This document shows positions 25,021-36,128 of a stretch of 64,000 bases of DNA, piece by piece. A program made the position numbers and the translations under genes. Source of the stretch: Hirudinaria manillensis (taxonomy: Eukaryota > Annelida > Clitellata > Hirudinida > Hirudinidae); assembly GCA_034509925.1 (NCBI GenBank), contig CM067537.1:9504001-9568000 (forward strand), given 5' to 3'. Position 1 is the stretch's first letter. Every line of letters starts with the position of its first letter. The notes beneath the pieces were generated by a model. That model was not told the origin of the DNA. It searched no databases and was given only the letters and a program-made list of their open reading frames with translations.

Positions 25021-25143
25021 TTGTTTTTTTTATTTGATTTATTATGTATTAACACGTATTAAGTAAACCTAACAACCAAGCATTTGATTTTTTTTATTTG
25101 ATTTATTATGTATTAACACGTATTAAGTAAGCCTAATAACCAA
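25018..25143. repeat. Tandem duplication, unit about 63 bp
   Basis: Two adjacent copies of an AT-rich unit containing TATTAACACGTATTAAGTAA. They differ at a few positions (for example AAACCTAACAACC versus AAGCCTAATAACC), so the duplication is not recent to the last base. Confidence 0.9.
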
Positions 25144-25788
25144 GCAACAAAAATTTTCAAAATAATTCGAGTCAGAATTATTCGTTTGAAAATTATATTT
25201 TTATTTCAACATTCCATTGGTGTCTGCATGATGAGCTTAACAATATTTTGAAATTGTTAAAAATATTAATTGCTTGACAGTGTGATAAGATGGTCCTGCC
25301 GAATTATGAGATGAATTGGAATGAGGTGACGAGAATTGATTTCTCTGATTGATTGCAACAATCCTAGTTCCATCCTAGTTTGGTAATTGCATGTTACAAA
25401 AACATGTTTCGATAAATATAAAAAATTTGTGCCTTCGACTCTGTAAAAGTATATTAATGAAAATACTACAAGAAAGTACTTAATCTAGGCAGAATATCCT
25501 GTTACATGTATTTATACCGTGATTGATTTTGATTTTTAATTATAAGGGATTAATTATAATGGGTTAATGGGTTCGAATTAGATTATTTTTATTAAAAAAA
25601 AACTTATATTATTTTAAATTATTTAATATCGAGCTTAATTTGAAAAATTGTAAAATAACGAAATGTAAATGATTAATCATAATAAGTAAGTCTGGATTGT
25701 CGAGGCTGATTTGGTGAATCTGGTCTGTTTCAGCCAATTACAGCCATGTTTGCTTTTGAGTTTAAAACTTAGCAGACGTTTAAGATGC
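25144..25788. other. AT-rich non-coding DNA
   Basis: No coding signal is visible. A CCAAT motif near 25733 precedes the possible small gene that follows and could belong to its promoter. Confidence 0.4.
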
Positions 25789-26103
25789 ATGGCGGGAAGA
25801 TCGCATCTGTTTCGGTTCTTTGGTTTTTTAACCTTTATTAAACATCAGGATTTCATTTTGCTTTTTCAGAAGTCTTTTGTACCGGCAGAAAGTAGTTGTG
25901 ACGCCAGGCTTAATGTTGGAGGAGGCAATGGGCAGTGATGATGATGATGATGATGATGATGAGGGAAATTTCAACGATGCCAATTTGCTTAAATGTTTAT
26001 TTTCGGTACAAATCGTTAACACGTGTCCTCCGGTTCGTTCAATGAATATTTACGTCTAATAAAATATTTTATATTTTCACAGAAAATGGTGCCTTTGTTC
26101 TGA
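25789..26103 (+). CDS. Possible small acidic protein, 60 aa
   Basis: Three exons, 25789-25814, 25870-26005 and 26083-26103, join in phase to 60 codons plus a TGA. The product starts MAGRSHLFRSLLYRQKVVV, has a run of eight aspartates in the middle and ends LLKCLFSKMVPLF. Introns are 55 and 77 bases, and both have acceptor tracts ending TTTCAG or TTTCACAG. Support is only phase consistency, splice consensus and an upstream CCAAT. The aspartate run is a GAT microsatellite and could be chance. I recognise no homologue. It could instead be part of a non-coding transcript. Confidence 0.35.
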
Positions 26104-26575
26104 GTGAGAAATGTTATGGACTGAATGTGAAATTATCGATGAAGACGAGTGAAAGGTTAAAAAAGAGCCTTGTGGTCCCTTTGAATTAAGCAATGAATTT
26201 TGTTTTTTACCTCGAATTCATAATCGAATGACGAGCCACCATCTTGACCGCTGTGTTTGCTTTACAGCTGTTGAGATAAACACGCACCTACAAACATTTT
26301 TGGACGAAATGACTCACGGCCACTTTATCTCATGTCCACTCTCAAATGACGAAAATAAATTTGAATACATTTCAGCATCAATTTGTTGAAATATGTATTA
26401 TTCTTTATTTGCAATGTGATTGGTTATCACCATCAGAAATAATCGCTTAGGTAATTTCAATTCGAGAAATGCATGATTACACAATATTAAATGGCACGAC
26501 AATTTGAATTTTGAAATTCTGTCAGTGATGTTACACTATTAAATTAAATAAAAAATATAATTTAATTGAATTAAT

Positions 26576-26780
26576 ACTATTAAATATTACTTAATATTTT
26601 ATTAAATATTACTTAATATTTTATTAAATATTACTTAATATTTTATTAAATATTACTTAATATTTTATTAAATATTACTTAATATTTTATTAAATATTAC
26701 TTAATATTTTATTAAATATTACTTAATATTTTATTAAATATTACTTAATATTTTATTAAATATTACTTAATATTTTAGTA
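26576..26780. repeat. 22-bp AT-only minisatellite, about nine copies
   Basis: The unit TATTACTTAATATTTTATTA plus AA is repeated almost without change, then decays at the right edge into degenerate TATTTTACTTAATA units. No coding potential. Confidence 0.95.
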
Positions 26781-28932
26781 TATTTTACTTAATATATTAT
26801 ATTTAACGCTGCTTAATATTATTTTTAAAGTATTGAATTTCTAATTTATTAAAGGATATAACTATATAGGATATATAATGTTATCATATATATGGGACTG
26901 CGGTGTTTTATTTCTGTGATTTTAAGTTCAAATAAAATTTGAAATAAAAATCCGATGTTCTTGAAAACATCTCTCTTTGAGATAAACCAATTGGAGACTG
27001 TAAACAATGGAGTTGCCTTGTTCCATTCCTTGTTCTGTTCCTATCAATTCCACTCGTCATGGCAAATGTTCTGCTCAAAAATAAACCGCATTGTATGTTT
27101 TGTACTTCTCAGTTGTTTAAATGTTCTCCATAGCAACCTTCAAACATAATTTTAAATTATAAATCTGTTATTACATTCCAGTAAATCAGATCAGAAGTGC
27201 TAGGGCTCTACTCAATTTTGAGCTCCGACAACAAACATATGTTTAAAATGATTGGAATAATTATTACAAATAATTTATAATTAAATTAGTTAATGCAATA
27301 TATTTTGTTTATTATTTTTATTCAGTCTGCCTTGTTAACCATTTGAAGAAAATCGCAACAAAAGGGTCTTCCTGATAATTTTAAAAATATTTTCACCTAA
27401 AAAGTTATAAATTAAATCGATTTTCTAGCGGCACAAGAAAGATGATGGAGTGCAGAGAAAGCTATCTGATAAATTGAGTGCGGAAAAAAGAATGACGGAA
27501 TGCACCCAGGAGGAATACAGATAAAGAATGAAGATAGGTAATGAATGTTTGTTTCAGTTTAGGTATCGCTAACCCTAACCCTAACCCTAACCCTGCACGA
27601 ATCTGCGAGATGTTTGCAGTGCTAAACAATAGGACTTATAATGCAAAGTATCGTTGCATTTATTATATTAATTAATACATTTATATTAATAATTATATTA
27701 ATTTATTTTAATAATATTTTGCGAGCCTTTTAACAAGTGTTTCCACATTCATAATTTTAGTCAGCGGTAATTGATATGGTGAGATTCCACCGAATTCTCG
27801 CTCTCTCCAAGATGAAGAGTGTTATTATTAAATTTGAATTATATTAATTAAAGTTGTTTTAAGTTAGTTTTTATATTCACTTGTCCTATTTTTTATTTCT
27901 TAAATACTTGTTTGGAATTCATTTACTGCATAATGCTATCGACGAACAAAAATGTTATAATCTACTTATATAAATATATATATTTAAGTCACACAAAACT
28001 AGACAAACAATGTTAGAGGGTTAGGGTCACTATCTTCTGAACATTCGTTAATTAAGCTGAACTTTGTTAATTAGAAAGCATAACACATTTTTAAAACAAT
28101 AAGCTCATTTCCACGCGTCGTGCTATATTTTGGTAAATCATCTTTTAAACGAACGCCCACGTCTGACTCATTCCAGGCGTTTTAGGATTAAATAAAGTCT
28201 TGCCAACACGTCAGACTTTAAACGTGATGATTTTGTGATTTTAGAGCTCCATGCGGGTCTCCGGTGGATCCATGCTTCATTTTATAATTTCATTAAAGAA
28301 CGGAACTGTGCAGTTCAAACTCTAAGAAACGTGCTAAAGTGCTTGAATGCAACAATCATAATCATTTTAAGGTTAATTAACGACTTGGGACCAATTAACA
28401 TTCGATGAGAGATTGCGAATTTCTTAGATCTAATGAAATATCCTCATTCTACGTGCCTACGTGACTTTAAGGAAGATTCCTACTTAATGGATCAGTCAAC
28501 AAACAGTGACTTCTCGAAAGTCATTAAAGTGAAATGATCGTTCCCAACGTTATAAAAACATAAAATGAGGTGCACTCAAAATTACGGCCTGAAATTCCAA
28601 GGCCGTATGAAGGCCCAAGCGCTAAAAAAAAGACGCAGGCCCTCCTCTTCCGAGCATCACTGAAGTCTGTTATTTGTATTAGGACGGATTTCCACAATCG
28701 TTTTGGCACGACCACGTGACACAATCACGTGTACTCAGCACCCCAGCAACGGATCACTCTTAACTTTTCTCTCATTTTAGAGCATTTAGAGTTACATGAG
28801 TAACTGCAAAAACTGAAAACATGAAAAATTAAACAATCAAGTGGATAGTTCTATGAAAAGATAAATACCCTCTGAGCATTCGAGACATAAGTAAATTAAT
28901 ATTAATTTATTTGATAGTAAAAGTGAGATCAG
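26781..28932. other. Mostly featureless AT-rich DNA
   Basis: One stretch looks exon-like: after an acceptor ending at about 27428 there are 30 open codons (KKDDGVQRKLSDKLSAEKRM, then TECTQEEYR and stop). No partner exon was found. An interstitial telomere-type array also lies here. Nothing else is supported. Confidence 0.3.
27569..27594. repeat. Interstitial telomere-type repeat, CTAACC x4
   Basis: Four perfect CTAACC units, reading TTAGGG on the other strand, followed by a broken CCTG end. Confidence 0.95.
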
Positions 28933-30070
28933 ATTGACGAATTACCAATTTCCTTCCTCTGTCATCCTGTTGCGATCGGAATACGGAATAGAAACGAGGC
29001 CGACGAAACAAAATACTCGAACCAAAATAAATATTAACCAAAACGAAAACCAAAGAAGACCTCAGCAACATTCACAACAAAGCAAAATAACGGTAAATAA
29101 TAATATTAATAATAATATTAAATAATTATAAACTAAATTTGGCATTTTATATTCATTTTCAAAACTCATTGTTTATCAATTCAAGTTCAAACTTCTACTT
29201 AAAATGTAATTGAAAACTTCAATCAGTCTCAGAAATGCAAGATTTTAGAAGTATATATACTATAACAGCAAAGTAAATGAATAATACATGTAAATTACGT
29301 GCTTTTGGAAATCCAACCACACGACCGAAATTCTTTTTGAGATTAGGATAAAGTATCGTTTAATCGCATATTGTACATACAATATGTTACATATTGTAAT
29401 TACATATTGTAATATGATTACATATTGTAATATGATTACATATTGTAATATGATTACATATTGTAATATGATTACATATTGTAATATGATTACATATTGT
29501 AATTACATATTGTAATATGATTACATATTGTAATTTAATTTAATGCCAAATTATAAAGTATAATTTAAGAATATGTAATTAAAACATTTAATTACAATAT
29601 GATTACATTTTAATGCCAAATTAAAATTAAAGGACAAAGTCATTCAAATAAATAACAAAATCCTTGGAATCAAAGAAAAATAATATCGAGAACAAAGGTT
29701 ATCGCTACGTAATATATATAATACGATATATATCGTAGTAGCAAACATTAAATAAAAATATAAAAAAGCACCAAGTAGAAGATGCACAGATGTTCCTGGA
29801 AAACAGATGGATAGCAAAGATTTTTATAGCAAAGATTTTGATAGCAAAGATTTTGATAGCAAAGATTTTGATAGCAAAGATTTTGATAGCAAAGATTTTG
29901 ATAGCAAAGATTTTGAAAGTAAACCATTCGACGAAACTGCTGCAAGAACGTTCCCCGACGAGTTCCCCCGAATGTCGACGCGCTTTAGAGTTTCAATAAA
30001 TTCGGAATTCCGTCATCGACGCAACTCGTCCGAAATGCTTCGAGAAAACTACGAATCTATTAATTTATAA
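28933..30070 (+). CDS. Possible DSKDF-repeat protein (partial, unconfirmed)
   Basis: An exon-like segment, 28933-29092, has a CAG acceptor and an ACG|GTAAAT donor. It is open in one frame and reads as N/Q-rich protein (QNENQRRPQQHSQQSKIT). It joins in phase 0 to 29807-30070 (acceptor AAACAG). That segment encodes about seven DSKDF pentapeptides, then ESKPFDETAARTFPDEF and a serine/arginine-rich end finishing ENYESINL. The 5' exons are not found and the second acceptor lacks a pyrimidine tract. The array is also open in the other forward frames, so repeat expansion rather than selection may keep it open. Function is unknown. Confidence 0.3.
29385..29537. repeat. 18-bp tandem repeat with dyad symmetry
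   Basis: TTACATATTGTAATATGA is repeated about eight times with one irregular unit. Each unit contains the palindrome-like TTACA..TGTAA pair, so single strands would form hairpins. Confidence 0.92.
29810..29918. repeat. 15-bp tandem repeat GATAGCAAAGATTTT
   Basis: About seven copies; the second begins TATAGC and the last edge changes to GAAAGTAAACC. The length is a multiple of three, so the frame never shifts within the array. Confidence 0.95.
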
Positions 30071-31025
30071 GAAAAGATCGTCTAAAAGAACCAAAGACGA
30101 GCTTCGAAAAGTTTAGGCAAACCACGGTTGCGGGCCTTATTAAGATAACAATTATTTGTAATACTTATGTAGTTAATTTAGTCATACTTCAAAAAACAGA
30201 TGCAGACGACAATCCGGGTCCCTTCCGATCGTCCACGAAATGCCTTCGAAAAACGCCGTCGCACGAAGGACAAGACTCGAAAGGGTCGTGGCATCGCACG
30301 ACTTATTATGATTAGATAAATACGATTATAAGATTACCGACGAGATTGTTGCGATTATAAGATTAATGATGAGATCGTTACGAGTAATGATGACCTCAGT
30401 CCTTTCCATAACCAATTGCTTAACAATTTAAGAAGATATCATAAAACGTCAAAAAGTGATGATTTTGCTAAGAACTTCACGCCGTCGGCATCGAGCGCCG
30501 CGTCCGAGGAACGTCGTAGAACATCGCATCGTTCGCTCGATGCCCCGGGACCTCCGTTTTCTTCTTCAGTACGACTTTAGCTGATAAGCTTTCACGTTGA
30601 CGATCTTGAAGAAGACGAGAACAATAATGACCAGAATGTGCAAATAAAAGTAGAGGTGCCTGCGAGAAAATGTAAAAATATGCAGCAAATAATATAAAAA
30701 TACGAATCGCGCCGACCGAAGACGACGTAAAATGCACTGCGAATATAATTCGACGGTCCGAGGACGCATGACTCGACCGGAATGTCGTGCACGACGACTG
30801 CACGTCCAGAAATTGCTTTCTATCTCTGGCATCTAAAAAAGGCTTACGTTTCACATTTTCTTAGACTCTTAACCTGCAAATTTTATATGCCTCGGCCTGT
30901 ACGTACGGACCGTCGTCATCCTGAACACACTTAACTCATCTCGATGACAACGAGATTCCATTGCCAAGACTTCGATAAAGTTGTATAAATTATATATCGC
31001 TACATATTTATATTTATATAGATAA
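30071..31025. other. CpG-rich patches of uncertain coding status
   Basis: 30190-30310 and 30470-30600 are richer in CGA/TCG than their surroundings and carry open frames, for example TDADDNPGPFRSSTKC and KNFTPSASSAASEERRRTSH on the plus strand. They could be further exons of the DSKDF-type gene. Boundaries cannot be fixed. A 125-codon minus frame overlaps but shows no known domain. Confidence 0.3.
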
Positions 31026-31031
31026 TTTATT
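31026..31031 (-). terminator. Polyadenylation signal candidate for the MBOAT gene
   Basis: AATAAA on the minus strand, about 135 bases after the stop codon. Confidence 0.5.
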
Positions 31032-31164
31032 TAATTACATTAAAAAAGTGCAGGCTAAATGACAAAAAAAAAGGTTAAATATATAATAGGTTACTAAACG
31101 TTGTCGAGAGATTTCTTTTTAACCTAACCCTTTTTTCTTAAATCAAAATATGCATCAGTAATAA

Positions 31165-34100
31165 TTAAATCATAATCAGAATCTTAAAATGTACATGCAA
31201 AGACGAAGCTAACCAATAGACGTAAAGAATTGGTTTTCCCAGGAGCAACATAAACGGGAACCCGATGTAGCACATGGAAAGGCCTGTTACTGGACAGCTA
31301 ACGACGTCGTATAATATCGACATGGCCCTCGTCACTTGAAAATGAGGCTGAAGAAGTTTTCGTACCTGTTAACAGTTAAACTTTGTAATTGTATGTTGCT
31401 ATTGGTTAATACATATTGTATGTAATGTATATGCAATCAGTTCATAATCTAACCAATTTTCTTTAAATTAATAATTAATAACATAATATTTCTCGAGGAG
31501 ATTGCTATCTTAGGACGATTTAACGAAGGAAACTAACTTTCCGAGCCGCTATTATGAAGACTCCGGCACTGAGAAAAGTGATGTAGTAACCCGGATAGAA
31601 GCCATGCCAAAGGGCACTGATCACAAAAACCATCATGGTTTTTCCAGTTCGATCATATACCAAGTACCTGGAATAATATTTTAAAGTCAAACCTCCCTTC
31701 AGTTTGCTACTGCATGCTTTTCATATATATTCCTTTGCTGATAATCTCGACCTTCCGTCGTTTCGTCTTTCGTGCGGATCAGGGGCCGGCGACCTTTACG
31801 ACGACGCGACGCATTCGAATCTCTAAATCATTAGGGGTTAACTTAATCCTTATCCCCGTTCAAACTTCTAAATCGTTAGGCACGAAGACGAGCTCTCGTC
31901 TTCCTAATTTAGCAACGTGATCGGTAAGTAACCGATCGAACTTCTAACTAATGCTCTACGGAGCTTGCTAATTCTGCAGCGTTCGACTAATTCGAGACCG
32001 GCATAATAGAGAGAGCCTGTCATGAAACCAAAGCTATTTTGGTTTGTCTTTTGGATTTTTTGATCATTCGATAATAATTAGTCCTATTACGTGCGCCGCC
32101 AAAAATCGCCACGCGTGCCGATTCTGGCATTTTTTGCCGCAGGCGGTCGACCCCCGAAGCGGTTCGTACCTCAGCCAGATCGTCGTCGATTTGTTCCAGT
32201 TGTCGATGAATTGCTTCATGTTTACTGCAAACTATAAGCACAACTTGGCAATAAACAATAAACTATGATGGAAGAAAGAAAGAGAGCATGGTATAATCTG
32301 AATTGAAAACATAATCTATGAAATGTTTTCGAACAATGGAGACAGACCTCAGTTTTGAGGATGACCACATTGTCTATAAGATCCCACCTGGCATGACCAT
32401 TTGCATCGTATCCATTGAAACCCATGCCCGCACTGAGATTACTTGCTTCGGCTATTGTTAATGCAATCGGCCGTTAAACGGCCTTCGAGCATACAAAGTG
32501 ACCGGGCACGTTATTAATCTCGATTGTTAGTAATACGTCCCCATAATAACTTTTAATAAACTTGTGACGTGCCAACCATTTCTTTGTTGAATTAGTAATG
32601 TGAATTATTGAGCACGACCCCTTACATTTCTAAATTATGAACAGGATTATACAATACTGCATCAATTAATACATTAATAAAATGCTCCAATTTTAAACAA
32701 AAATCAGATCTGTCCCTGATTACATAGTATTAATAGTGAATTTGAATTTTTGAGTGCTTATGGAGATGATTCTAATAAAAATGCTACTTCAATCAAAAGT
32801 AAACTCAACCTACCCATGATCCAGGCAAAATAGTACCTGTAGCGGTGAAGCGTGCTGACAAACACGAGCAGAAAGTTTTTGTACAAGAACGACTCTTCTG
32901 CAAACTTCTCGTCTGCAATACGAATTACAATCCAGTTTGTTCGATGATACAAAAAATAAGAATCAAGAGAAGATCATCATCCATTCTTCCGGCTAACGAC
33001 ATGAATAACAAGCCGAGGTTCTGTTTAAACTTTTATGTTGCACATATCGATAATAAGCACGTCGTTCAATCATCACCGCTATCATCAAAGACAGACCAGT
33101 GAGTAATGTATAGGGCCAATAAGGAGTCACGAAGACAGTCATCAAGCCAAAGAAGGTGGCGAGAAGCAGCTTCCGGAGCAGAGCAATCTGACGATGCAAA
33201 ACTCGAACGTATAAAGATAATTAATCTGCTACCCGATTCCTAATTGATCGAACGAGCCAAAAATACTTACCGTGGGTTTTGGGGGTCTTCTTGGATTTGG
33301 GATCTATAGAAAATATTAATTGACAAGCTAAGAACACATATTTTTAGATACACACAGAACAAAATATTAGCAATTAAAGCCAATAATGACAGGTTTGACA
33401 AACTATCACAGGAGTGCAGTGCTCCTGTAGATGGAATTGTTAAATAAATAAGTGAATAAATAAATAATTATGATCATGACTTGCAAAAAATGTTACTTGA
33501 CAATCATAGTTTTACTTTACTATCACACTGACATCTTTGAAATGTGAGCCATCGATGAAAGCTATGTAGTCTTTGTAAAAGCAAAAGGGGCCACAAGTAA
33601 TGGAATGGAAGCTGAACATGTAGCTCAAGAATTCATGAGGCAGGGGCATCTTCCTTCAAACCACCAGTCATTATTGAAGGCAATGAAAATAAACAGAATA
33701 AATAAATCTATCAAGGTTAATGAATCAATCTAAGCTCAAAATCCCTCAATATCGAGTTGATGATTAATATCCTTATATATTATTAATATCCTTATAAGAA
33801 CAGATCTTGAATTTACAGAAGTTTCAGGATAGCTGCCCACTACATGTTTGCATAGAAGTTACATTTTCATTACACATGAGTGACAAATAATCATCTAAAT
33901 TTAAAAATCAGCTATCACTTGAGAGCATGTTTTGCAGAACTCGGTGCCAAATCCGATTCGTCCATTGTGCCGTCCCTTACGTGGAAAACGAGACTAGTAA
34001 GTTTCTGCGTGTTAATCATAAGGGGACTGAAAATAGAAAGGAGATTGCCAATAATGGTTTGAAGTACTAATGTAAGCAATGAACATTAGTTATCGGAACA

Positions 34101-35585
34101 AGGGTTAGGTAACGGAGGAAACGGAAAAGGTTCCTGCAACTGGCAGTAATTGTATCAAGCTGTTTTGTGTGATGTTCAATGCAAATGTAGATGGGTTTGA
34201 AATGCCTTCACATCCTGTCTGGACATGATAAGGCACTCCAAAGATCGGATAAATGCGTCTGCGAATGCATTATTCTCGCCACACGCATTCATTTCATTAG
34301 TCGTTACATCATCATTGCCATCATTATCTCTAAAACTGCCATCAAGTTCACTGCTAATTTTATCCATGATAACTTTCAATTCGTTTCATAAGCTAGTAAA
34401 TACAAAAACAAATCGCGACCCGGTGATGTCGAGAGTATACCCTCCGTAGTCGTGCAACATTCTATGCAGATGACATGCACTGAGATAGAGCATGATGTAC
34501 ATGACTGCAACCTTCACCATAAAAGCACTTCTCAAGGTCAACATCAGTAGATAAGTGACCAAACTCTGGGCAAACATGTGGATCATCTGGCTGCAAAAAT
34601 CACACCAAAACAAGTTCTATTACCAGGAAAACATTAGTTGGCTTCAATCAAACATTCTTAATAAAATTTAGTTATTAATGTCATGTGTTACTTTCAAATA
34701 ATTTTAACATTTTAACTTCACACTTTTTTAATTACATATGTTCACAATGATGGTATTGCCAGAAACCACACAAATGTTTCCAAGGATCATTCATAACTAT
34801 CATCATCATCACCATCATTGTCATAGCTTTCAACCTTCCAAAGCAGAAGTAATTAATGGACACTCCTAGACATATTTGAATCAAGTGCCTTAGGAAGGGT
34901 CCCACTCGAGATGCAGGAAAGAGCACTCTGAAGAAGTAGCCCATAATGATGGCAGCAATGTGTGAGACAAGGAAGTTAACCTATAAGATGATAATAAAAA
35001 CCTCATTTATGCTTCACAAGTTATTCTTAGAATAATACATCATTTAATGTATTAATCAAAGTTAATTCAAGAATCAGGCAAAATGCAAGCATTTAAGCTG
35101 AGATATATTTTATTTGGTTGAAGCTATTTCAACCATCCAAAAACAATCGAAATTGACATGAATGTCAAAGCATTCAACAAATTAAATTAAATTACCAGCC
35201 TAAGGTGCTTACAAAACCCATCTTAAGGTTAAATCAAAATCATACAATTGAAATATCACTAGAAGGATAATTTTACTTGATCAATTGGAACCCCAAAAGT
35301 TTCACTAATATCGTTAAAGATTTCGGCACCGTCGTATAGCTCAAATTTTGAAACCAGTTGTAGAGTCTCTGGTTCCTGTTGTACTGGGACATTTGCCGTT
35401 GTTGTCTCAACATCTCGATCGGAGGCGCTAAATCTCTCATCGAGAAAGTCGCTAAAACTTTTCAACTTAAAAGTTGAAGAGGTAGTCCCCTCAAACAACC
35501 TGGAGATAAAGGATCCGCTCAATATATTCGAGAGATCTGTCTTAAAGTCCTCAAAGATCTCTGCATAAGAGCCAAATAAATTCAT
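31165..35585 (-). CDS. MBOAT2: MBOAT1/2-like lysophospholipid acyltransferase, complete
   Basis: This membrane-bound O-acyltransferase re-acylates lysophospholipids (lyso-PE/PC/PS) in the ER membrane as part of the Lands cycle. Twelve exons on the minus strand join in phase to 530 aa, close to human MBOAT2: 35585-35277, 34980-34835, 34590-34420, 34026-33919, 33653-33529, 33303-33271, 33201-33097, 32912-32814, 32451-32348, 32231-32170, 31667-31538, 31365-31165. Family landmarks are DYGGYTLDITG, GPLMINTQKLTSLVFHVRDG, RYYFAWIMG, GFNGYDANGHARWDLIDN, the catalytic Asn region FIDNWN (near residue 411) and catalytic His 442 in SALWHGFYPGYY. The N-terminal about 95 residues before the conserved core are Ser/Thr/acid-rich and unlike the vertebrate protein. 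The first ATG in the open exon was chosen. It lies head to head with the first claudin-like gene, 543 bases apart. Confidence 0.92.
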
Positions 35586-36128
35586 TTTATGAGTCAACAG
35601 ATATTGATGGACATTATTTGGACGTCACCAGACGGTTCAAGCATTTCAGCGCGCCTAACCGGCCGATGTCTCACATAACAATCTTCGTTTTCAAGAGCAA
35701 AGCAAGCAGTGGAAATCGATACAATTTTAAAAGTAATTAAAAAACAAGCCTTTGAGAGGGAAAAACTGTTGAAAAGCGTAAATTTCATTGTTAGAACGGT
35801 TAAAAATTTGACTTGGTAAAATTCTACTATTTTTCTGGTAATTTTGTATTATTAAAAATTAAAACGTAATTTGATTTTTGCAATTATAGATGCATACCAT
35901 TTGTCCATGGAAATCATTCAGTTTTTTTTATAAGACCAGCTCGAAACAAATATCAAATCATAATTTATTAAATAATTTAAAATTTGAATTATAATACTTT
36001 AAATTCACTTCCATAACCTAGGTAGTGTATTGCACAGACAAGTTGCTTAAGCGCCTTCGTAAGAGTTGGGCTACTGTTAAGATCGCAGTTAGTTTGTTGG
36101 TATCGGCCAAAAAGAGGTTGTTTCGAAA
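35586..36128. promoter_or_regulatory. Shared divergent promoter region, MBOAT / claudin-like gene A
   Basis: 543 bases separate two divergent start codons. No clean TATA box is evident. A less AT-rich patch at 35610-35700 lies in the 5' UTR of the acyltransferase. Coordinate control is possible but inferred only from layout. Confidence 0.35.

Noticed and set aside
25560..25590. GGGTTCGAATTAG as a tRNA B-box
   Set aside because: No matching A-box, cloverleaf or acceptor stem around it.
27428..27520. Possible terminal exon (RHKKDDGVQRKLSDKLSAEK...)
   Set aside because: An acceptor and 30 open codons are present, but no upstream exon with matching phase was found; kept only as a note in the intergenic entry.
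30477..30854. 125-codon minus-strand open frame with a hydrophobic stretch
   Set aside because: CpG-rich DNA here is open in several frames, and the plus frames look equally protein-like; no domain and no start context support it.
34176..34379. Minus-strand frame continuing after MBOAT exon 3
   Set aside because: It looked like a continuation, but it lies in an intron. The exon at 34026-33919 supplies GPLMINTQKLTSLVFHVRDG, matching the family.
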